A stretch of 64,000 bases of DNA from Erodium maritimum (Eukaryota; Streptophyta; Magnoliopsida; Geraniales; Geraniaceae). The notes beneath the pieces were generated by a model, which saw only the letters and a list, made by a program, of their open reading frames with translations, was not told the DNA's origin and ran no database searches. Position 1 is the first letter of the stretch, and each line of letters opens with the position of its first letter. The DNA is taken from assembly GCA_963921825.1 (NCBI GenBank), contig OY997590.1, positions 40,441,039 to 40,505,038 on the forward strand, given 5' to 3'. The position numbers and the translations under genes were made by a program. This document shows positions 56,650 to 64,000 of the stretch, one piece after another.

Positions 56650-58438
56650 CGAGACATGACTTGGGATGCAAGTCATCGTCCTCAAAGGCAAAAAATTATC
56701 CCAGATGCAATGATTCTCCTTGTTTGAGCTCGTGGAGAACCTGTTGAGGTGTGATAACAGTGTAAGGAGTCAGCGGCGGCGTCTCTTGTAGCACCACTTG
56801 CTTGCCTGCATGACGCATTGTTATGGAGCGAGCTTCGTAGTTAAGCATAATCGGGTTCACCGTCTTCAGCCAATCAACCCCCAGAACCATGTCAAATGAT
56901 CCTAGTGGCATTACCAGGGCATCCCACACGAAGGTGTTGGCATCTATCGCCCAACTAATCGAACAACTTGAGGCGCAGATGTAAGATTTACCGTTCCCCA
57001 GTCAAACCAAGACAGGATGAGTTGGAGTGACGTCGAGGCCCAAGTGCTTGACCGTGAGAGAATCCAGAAACGATTTGGAGGTACCTGAGTCTATGAGGAT
57101 GGAAATCGAATTTTCTTTCATGGTACCATCAATGCGGGTGGATTTAGATTCTTGGAGCGTGTCTGAAGCGCACAAGAATTCTGATTGCAAATGACAGTGA
57201 TTGTGCTCGTCCAGCATCGCGTTGATCAATCCCTCAGGTAGTTCCTCGATAAAAGGTTTAGAGACGTCCAAATCTGGGGCTTCTGGTTGTTGTATCTCCT
57301 CCTCCTCCTCTGTTTCACATAGAACATATAAGCCTGGCTTGTTTGGAAAGACGTGCTCCCGAATGTACTTAGTTGGGCAGGTGAAACAGAGTCCCTTCAC
57401 CCTCTTCTCGTCCAATGACATTGGAACTAAGCGAGAGGGTTGTTTGGTCCCCGTCGGAGTTGGGAGCAGTGGAACCTAAGGAGCTTGTTGGATGAATTGA
57501 TGCCTCGGCCTGTTGAAAGGCTGTAAGGTAGGTCTAGCTGTTGCTACTTGATACTGCTTGAGTTTGTATTCCTCATGATGAGCCAAGTACATGGCGTGGA
57601 GCAGGGAGCGAGGGCCAAAAAACTGTACCCCGGGATGGATTTGTGCTTTCAAGCCTCCGATGAAGTTTGAAATGAAGAAGTCTTCAGAGAGGGTTGGGTA
57701 CCTAGTCATGGCCAAGACTTTGAGTTCCCCAAACTTGAGCTCGTATTCTTGCACCGAGCCAGTTTGCTGAAATTGCTTGAGCTCTATCAACACGTCCTCG
57801 TGACCCATCGTCTCGAACTTCCACACAAAATAGTAGCAAAACTGATCCCACCAAATGGTCCCCTTCCCAATTGTATACTCTGTGAACCAAAATTCCACTA
57901 GGCCTGTGAGATGTATAGAGGCCAAGCGAACTTTTTGGTCCTCTGGGATGTCGTAGAAGGAGAAGTACAAAGTTGCCTTCCGGATCCAACCTTGGACGTT
58001 GGAGCCATCAAACATTGGAAATGGCAACGACGGGGAACGAAACGTTAACTGGTTAGGTGTTTGGTGTGGCTGAAAATGGTTGTTATCATGGTGGTGACGT
58101 GGAGGTGGATGGTTGATTTGTGGGTGTCGTGGGGATTGTGGTTGAACCATTTGCGGGTGAATGGCTTGTGGGTGATGTGTATGGGAAGAAGAGCCCTATT
58201 CTTGAGGCATCTGTCGTTGTGGAATTTTTTTTTGTGGGGTTTGTTGGCCATGCATGGGTGGAGGTGTGTTTTGAAGAACAGGTAAAGGAGGTGGAACCAG
58301 GAATTGATCTTGCAAGGGGTTGAAAAGACCTGAGGGTGTTGCAGAAGGGTTAGCTACCATCGAAGAAGCGACAGACTTTCCTTTACCTTGGCCCGGAGTT
58401 TGTTTACCCCCGACTGAGTTGCACATTCGTCGGTTGCT
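56650..58438 (-). pseudogene. Chromovirus gag and protease
   Basis: From the 5' LTR inward: a Pro/His/Gln-rich N-terminus (ATG at 58426), a stop at 58196, then gag 57476-58150 with FPMFDGSNVQGWIRKATLYF and LASIHLTGLVEFWF (the gypsy 'fxGxxpxxWL...yF' capsid core) and VQEYELKFGELKVLA. After a stop at about 57478 the knuckle region reads KGLCFTC...YVLC and is degenerate, with no His between the Cys pairs. Retropepsin follows with ILIDSGTSKSFLD (DSG active site), and after another stop DMVLGVDWLKTVNP. The block ends at the Tat-like LTR insertion. Non-functional. Confidence 0.83.
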
Positions 58439-58487
58439 TCACTAGATGGCATCTACCCAAGTCGCTGGATATGGGCTCTAATACTAC

Positions 58488-58946
58488 TGTCAAGAGTTAG
58501 AATACTCTTGAATGTTTTGACAACGAAGATTGAACTTAGATTGATAAAGAATTGGAGCCAACGACTCTTACACATAATTCAAAAGCTACTCCTATCGAGA
58601 ATTACTTAATCTATGCTAGAACTACAGAGTTCAAATTGCATACTTCTCCCAAGGACTTTTACTACCATATATAAATGGACACAAACACGTGAATTAAGCT
58701 CCTGCGACAACCTCTGATCCTGGCTCTGTTTCTCTGCAACTCTGGCTTTAGACACGGGAGGAAGACGACGAACAAACCATTGACTTCGGCCGCCACTCAA
58801 TAGCTACCACAATTCGCTTCCACAAAAGAACATCGCTCCTTCTCACTGACAAAACACACCGTTTCAACTTATCTCACTTAAGTGAAACGGTGCGTTGCGA
58901 CCTTCTCCTTCCTTCGAACTTGCTTGGCACGCAACCAATCGTGAAA
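58488..58946 (-). repeat. 5' LTR of the chromovirus and primer site
   Basis: Aligns with 26650-27109. Its right end reads ATCGTGAAA where the 3' LTR has ATCGTGACA, so the terminal C is mutated. On the minus strand the LTR is followed by AGTAGTATTAGAGCCC (about 58489-58474), a degenerate initiator-Met primer site. Confidence 0.83.
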
Positions 58947-59869
58947 GATAGCACGACCTTCTCCGTGGTGCCAAATCCGAGGGGCAGAGAAGGAGGGGAT
59001 GTCTCGAAGGCACTACCTTCTCCGTATGGTTTGGTCTGGTGCATTCTCTAGTCCGCGTTGCTCGATGTCGAGAATTCACTCGAAGGTACATCACACGACG
59101 AGTCTGACGATTTGAACTTCAAGGATGTGGCCTTTGTCAAAATTGGCTACCGAGTATTTGGGCTGATTTGAGGTCATGACTTTTGGATTCAGTTATGGGA
59201 TTTGGAATTCTGGATTCAGTCGTGTTGGAGAAGACGAACAAATGATTTGAAATTTCTAGATCAATTTTTTTATTAAAATGATAAATGGAATAAAAATGAA
59301 TCGGAAAAAATAAGTTCATAAATAAGTAATTATTAATTATTAATTTTAAAAACAATTTTTCTTAATGAACATGAACGAAAAGAAAAAAAAATGAATTTGA
59401 AATTTAAAAAAAGATGTAAGAAAAAAAGAAAAGAAAAATGGAAAAAAGAAAAAAAAACATTTTTTGTTTTTTTTTTTAAAATTCTAAAAATGATTAAAAA
59501 TAAGTTTTTATTTAATTTTATAAAAAATATATTTTATAAATAAATAAATAAAATTAATTAATAATTAACAAAATTTTATAAGAAATTACATTAAAAATAT
59601 TTATAAATATTCATAAAGAAAAATAAAATACTAATTATTGAAGTATTAAGGAATTAATGTTAAAGGATGAAATGGTCTTTTAAGTTTTAACTCATGGAGG
59701 TATTTCATTTGTAATGTAATAGAGATAATTATGTTAGTTTTTCAGCCCTAAATACTCAAAAGATTCGCGGACCGAACATAAAGATATCAAAATAATCGTT
59801 TTCAAATATGTCGAACCTTAAAATTTGTCGACCGAACATAACATAAGGATACTAAAAAGTATTTAGCCC

Positions 59870-62615
59870 TTTTTTTAATGTTGTACTTCGCTAATAAAAA
59901 TAAATGCTTAATCAAATTCAACATGTTAAAATCATAGGAATCAAACCTTGAGTTTACACTCAAATTATGGTGCTTCATTTTCTATATTAAAAAATAGCAC
60001 CAAATTATTCTACATCAATTTTCAGTAATCCATAATGCCAAGCAAATTTTGATGTTAACGGCGAAAAAAGGAAAAAAGAAGTAGAAGAAGATAAGATAAC
60101 TACCCCAAATCCATATAGTTGTTCAAACTGAGCACCAATGTGTTTCCCATAAGTATATGTTTTTAAAAACACCTATGTGATTTTTAATACGTCTCACCAA
60201 CCATACAATGTTCATTGGGGCATGTTTCATATTAGTATATTAGATTATATAATAGTCTTAGATTGGGATAGCGTTAATATTTTTTTGTGTTTATTAATTA
60301 TTGATGGAAATTAATAATGTCTCTTGTATTTGCTCAATTATTTTTTTCCCTGAAAAATTACTTGGTTCTGCCTCTGCACCTACTACGTGTTTGAGTTGTG
60401 TTCTGACCATGGGATCTCTGGTTTCGTTACTACTGCTTTCCTCCCGCCGACCCAAACCTCCCAATCGTGTCCTCACCGGAGGTCTGCTCTGCCTCTCACT
60501 CCCCCACTGGGCTCTTCCACTCGTCCAATCGTCGTCCGCCTCCACCCCCACCCGCCCTCCTCCGACCGTAACAACCACCATCCTCCTCAGGCAAGATCCA
60601 CCCTTCTCCGCCCCTCCCAAACAGTCCCGCACCCTTCTCCGGTCGAATCTGCCCCATACACCAATCATCTCCCGACGACGGACTCGAACTGTTCGGGACG
60701 AGCCTTTGCTCCATACTTCTCCGGCCAGACAATTAGAGCTGCTCCCACCATCCGTCGGAGCTCCGCAGTCTGAGCCATGCTCCTGCTTACCCTGCTCACT
60801 TGGCTAGTACAGTGCCATCACCCCAAGCGTATCGAATCTGTACTTTTGGCATCGTCCATCTCAACCCTAACCATCGGAGGTCGACCACAAGTCCTTCATT
60901 TATTTTGTTGTTGTTTTGTAAGTCCCATCTTCTTGAAATGCGAGTTCTCATTAGATGTGGTTGTCACCTGTGATGGAGTGGTCGGTTGGGTCTCTCTATC
61001 AAAGATTCTTTTCAAAGTATCATTCGTTGGTTGTCTAGGCGCTACATTATTCTAGTCGAGAGCTACCATCTCATTGATCGTCTCTTAAATTTACGAGAAC
61101 GATCGGTGGATACAACACTCAGTTTGGTACCGTTAGTATGATACGTAATGTTTATCATGTCTAATGAATTTTTACTTTGAAAAAAACAACTGCGTCCATG
61201 ACTTGTTTATCAATGCCTGTGTTTGAGGGCGTAAAAAATGGCGAAACAGCGCTGACGGAATACTGATCCAGAGCTCCGGGGAGGAGATGGTAAGGCGGCG
61301 CGTGGTCCTCCGTCCTACAATTTTCTCACCCAAAGGTCTGGTTAGGTCTCTTGCGGACGTATTCCCTTGCTTTTCCCAAGTTTGCATTGAATTGAATTGC
61401 TTCAACTGGTTTACATAAGTCCCACATTTTAAATTACTGGTACTAATCTATTGTGTTTGATATAAAATGAAGGCTGCATTTTAACTGTTATTGTATGACC
61501 ACGACTAAGAGAATTAAAATCATTCTATGGCATCTCATTCTTTCATGTTATTAGATAATGATTTCAGGAAACTAGAAATGTTATGTTTGCAAAAAGAATT
61601 TCAAATTAGGCGAATAGTTCAGGCGAGTACGCCTGATTCGTCCAGCCTCCCAAAGTGGTATTAGCCCAGTACATGGGCGAATAGGGGCAACAGACCACAA
61701 GGTGGGTGAATTGATCGGGCAATGAAACCTTCGCCCCAACGTAAGTCGATTTTCCCGTTCAATTCGCCCCCAATTCGTCTTTCGCTGCAGGTGCTCCAAC
61801 TATCTTAGGACAAATAGAGAAGATTCATACAAGTCCACAGAGAGCAGTGTTCATGAATTCATCAGTAACAATTGACAAGTAGAAATGAAGTGATCTTTAC
61901 TATATTAAGAATGCTTGTAAATTTTATTTCAAGATTCAAACAAATATAGGAAACTAAGCTGAATAGGTGAGATAGCGTATGAAACAAATCTAAAAGATAT
62001 CGCTAAAGCTTTATCTTATACTGTTCTGTATGTTTCAGAATTTTCATGTTGTTGAAGTTGTATGAAGGAATGAGTCAATGATAAACTTCCATTGATTTTT
62101 TAATTTCTTGGTAAAATTCAGCACATGGTTACGATCTCCTCTACAAGTTAAGTTGCCTTCAAATTTGACCTTTCGCATTGACGAATAGTGATAAGAATTC
62201 CGCTTTTCCTATGGCGTCCGCTTATTACGAATCAAAACTAGAATATGTCAAATTACATTTCGAGTTAGCCATCAACAATGGTGGGGCAAGCTTGTAGATC
62301 CATGAACTTGAATGATGAGTTTGGCTGAATCTTAGCTTTCTGTAACTTCACCTAATTCAAGTTACCTACTATTCTACTGAAAGTCTCACCAACGCTTCTC
62401 ATTTGCATATGTCCATCCAAATGATCATTATCCCTCAGCAGGAGCTAGCTATTATATTTTTTATTCCATGCATTGACGATTATTCTGTCGAACTTGAATA
62501 ATGTCTGGTCAAATTTGAGCAGATTTGTCTAGTGATGAGTTTTTTTTTTGTCTCAATGAGATAGGAAAGGAACCGATGTACCTTGTTGAAAGTTCCAATT
62601 AGTACGAATAAAGTG
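59870..62615. other. Intergenic DNA between the transposon nest and the patatin gene
   Basis: Mostly AT-rich and without a gene I can support. A GC-rich block at 60360-60800 has overlapping open frames on both strands (Pro/Ser/Arg-rich) with no recognised domain. It lacks an ATG at its upstream end and may be a captured or decayed coding fragment. A second GC-richer patch lies at 61580-61800 with repeated GGCGAAT / AATTCGCC words in both orientations, possibly a MITE remnant. Confidence 0.35.
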
Positions 62616-62623
62616 TATAAATA
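62616..62623 (+). promoter_or_regulatory. TATA box of the patatin-like gene
   Basis: TATAAATA in the context AAGTGTATAAATACCCAG lies 213 bp before the start codon, placing the transcription start near 62645-62655. The 5' UTR would be ~180 bp, C/T-rich, with no upstream ATG in the CDS frame. Confidence 0.6.
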
Positions 62624-62828
62624 CCCAGCTTCACCAAGGCGAACTCCAAATCAAAGTGATAACTTCTATATCTCACCCTAAAGCTTTTGAATTCTCTCAA
62701 GGCTCTTGTCAAAAGATTTTCATAGTCTAAGTTTCTTCATAGGCTCCTTTTACTTCAAAACCCGAGTGTTTTTAATCCTCAGCATCCTTTCCTCTCTGTT
62801 CTGTAACTTAAGTTCATCTCAATTCCTC

Positions 62829-64000
62829 ATGGAAAGACAAAACAAACAGCTACAGCCTCCAACTTTCGGGAACCTAATCACTGTTCTCAGCATTGATGGT
62901 GGTGGAATAAGAGGCCTTATTCCAGGCACTATTCTTGCTTTCCTAGAGTCTGAGCTTCAAGTAGGACTTCATTATAGTATAGATTGTAAACTCCTTTATC
63001 ATTTTGTTTGCTTGGCTATGGTTTGTGCATTGGACAAGCATATAGACCAGGACCCCGGTTTCAAGTATTACATTTAATGACTGCGTATGTTTACTCATTA
63101 ACCATGCCAACTGTATCAACTCTAATTATTCTTCCCATGGTGCAGAAGCTGGATGGTGAAGATGCAAGGTTAGCTGACTATTTTGATGTTATTGCCGGAA
63201 CAAGCACTGGCGGTCTAGTGACTGCCATGCTAACAGCTCCAGATGAAAATAACCGTCCCCTGTTTGCTGCCAAAGATATCAAAGACTTCTACCTTGAACA
63301 CTGTCCTAAGATATTCCCCCAAGTCGGGTAACATAGTTGTTATTATCATGATTGAATCCATCATAATTACCATGGTACACCTCTTTTTTTTCCTTTGTTG
63401 TTGCTGACATGACCTTGATTTTTTTTCAAACCACAGTTGCCAACTATTTGCTGAAACAAAGAAGGTGTTAAGGGCAGTGGCAGGACCGAAATACGATGGC
63501 AAGTATTTACACAGCATTGTGAAGGAGAAACTAGGGGAGAAGAAGCTGCACCAGACACTGACTACTGCAGTGATCCCAACATTTGACATCAAGAATCTCC
63601 AACCGACCGTCTTTTCAACCAACCAGGTGAAATTTTCAAATTTTTAGTTTCGTTTCCTCATTTTCTTGGATCAAGTTACATACTAGAGTAAATGGAAACA
63701 AGAAATGAATTAATTTTTATATGGGTTTCCAGGTGAAGACAAAGCCATCCTTGGATGCTTTCCTTTCAGATATATGCATTGCAACTTCTTTTTTTGTAAC
63801 CGAAGGCCTCGCTGGAGAGAAGAGAGAATTCAGTCTCATAGATGGTGGTGTTGCTGCAAATAATCCAGTATGTAACCTCACACATTTAATAAATTGTGGT
63901 CTAGAGTTTACATATTAGGTTAAAGAAGTTTGCACCTTTCAGACTCTGCTGGCTATCGGAGAAGTGACGAAACAAGTGATCAGAGGAAGCCCTGATTTCC
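62829..64000 (+). CDS. Patatin-like phospholipase, 5' part (runs off the window)
   Basis: Exons: 62829-62960, 63146-63327, 63437-63626, 63733-63867, 63953-64000 and onward; all introns are GT-AG. The start is the ATG of [13 protein letters not shown], a typical length before the glycine-rich loop. Motifs: [11 protein letters not shown] (residues 23-33, oxyanion hole), GTSTGG (62-67, nucleophile Ser64), DGG (205-207, catalytic Asp205), [11 protein letters not shown] and [11 protein letters not shown]. Together these mark a patatin-like lipid acyl hydrolase (Ser-Asp dyad) of the plant PLP2-type cytosolic group, which releases fatty acids from galactolipids and phospholipids and is often stress-induced. 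Between ICIATS and EFSLIDGG the protein has only ~12 residues, [12 protein letters not shown]. Family members usually have ~20, including an APTYLPxHYF stretch, so ~9 residues appear to be missing in frame. The 3' end lies outside the window. Confidence 0.9.

Larger units (their letters stand above)
26650..58946 (-). mobile_element. Ty3/gypsy chromovirus, minus strand, with two nested insertions
   Basis: LTRs of ~460 bp lie at 26650-27109 (3') and 58488-58946 (5'). Flanking AATAG (26645-26649) and GATAG (58947-58951) are a 5-bp TSD with one mismatch. On the minus strand the order is LTR, primer site, gag, protease, RT, RNase H, integrase, chromodomain-like tail, LTR. The element is cut into three coding blocks: 56650-58438, 44189-46017 and 27110-28110. 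The cuts are a Tat-like solo LTR (46023-56644, TSD TAACC) and a Copia element (28116-44183, TSD AATCG). All blocks carry stops or frame changes. LTR divergence is about 7% by eye. Confidence 0.88.
25983..59869. mobile_element. Non-autonomous MULE-like element hosting the whole 32-kb nest
   Basis: Left end GGGTTAAATACCTTTTGGAA and right end (reverse complement) GGGCTAAATACTTTTTAGTA start inverted repeats that continue ~150 bp (both with TTATGTT-GGTC-ACG/AATCTTTT phrases). Flanking 9-bp repeats are TTGTTTTAA (25974-25982) and TTTTTTTAA (59870-59878), 8 of 9 matching. The element's own DNA is 25983-26649 plus 58947-59869 (~1.6 kb), interrupted by the chromovirus. The joined interior (26400-26649 / 58952-59160) is GC-richer with an open frame on the plus strand, perhaps captured host sequence, with no recognised product. 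The distal part (59240-59640) is extremely AT-rich. Confidence 0.7.

Noticed and set aside
62706-62828. N-terminal extension (signal-peptide-like) of the patatin protein
   Set aside because: The upstream in-frame sequence is hydrophobic but has no ATG; the frame would need a TTG start. The TATA box and family alignment favour the ATG at 62829.

Overview
The window is nuclear DNA from a flowering plant, probably a eudicot. The evidence is a 14-exon and a 5-exon gene with GT-AG introns, both of plant families, set among plant-type LTR retrotransposons (Copia, chromovirus, Tat-like) and small DNA transposons (MULE, PIF/Harbinger, hAT, a CACTA end). I cannot name the species from sequence alone. 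No tRNA, rRNA or CRISPR locus was found.

Two host genes are convincing. Positions 14839-19734 (+) hold a complete 14-exon gene for a ~1011-residue multi-pass membrane calcineurin-like metallophosphoesterase. All phosphoesterase motifs are present and the spliced frame is open. Positions 62829-64000 (+) hold the first exons of a patatin-like phospholipase that runs off the right edge.

The rest is mostly nested transposons. (1) 1-13840: a large gypsy-type LTR copy at the left edge, a CACTA end, then a degenerate Copia element (2786-13840, TSD GTTTT). That Copia was invaded by a long-TIR MULE carrying a 288-bp tandem array and by a 2.97-kb solo LTR of the same family as the left-edge LTR, in opposite orientation. 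(2) 19735-25982: a 3' flank, two MULE-like ends, a complete small PIF/Harbinger element with a dead transposase, a PB1-like ORF split by a hAT element, and a SINE-like sequence. (3) 25983-59869: one nest. A ~1.6-kb non-autonomous MULE contains a minus-strand chromovirus (26650-58946). That chromovirus contains a plus-strand Copia (28116-44183, TSD AATCG), which contains a minus-strand member of its own Copia family (31614-40313). The same chromovirus also contains a Tat/Ogre-like solo LTR (46023-56644, TSD TAACC), which contains a third Copia element with a partial tandem copy (46778-54970), and that element's RT is split by a hAT MITE. (4) 59870-62828: intergenic DNA leading into the patatin promoter.

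The boundaries rest on matching terminal repeats and target-site duplications read directly from the sequence. By eye, LTR divergence falls with nesting depth: about 7% for the chromovirus, 1.6% for the plus Copia and 0.24% for the inner minus Copia. Three points stand out: a MULE MITE that duplicated a splice donor of the phosphoesterase gene, the very young but catalytically dead inner Copia, and the tandem-array MULE.
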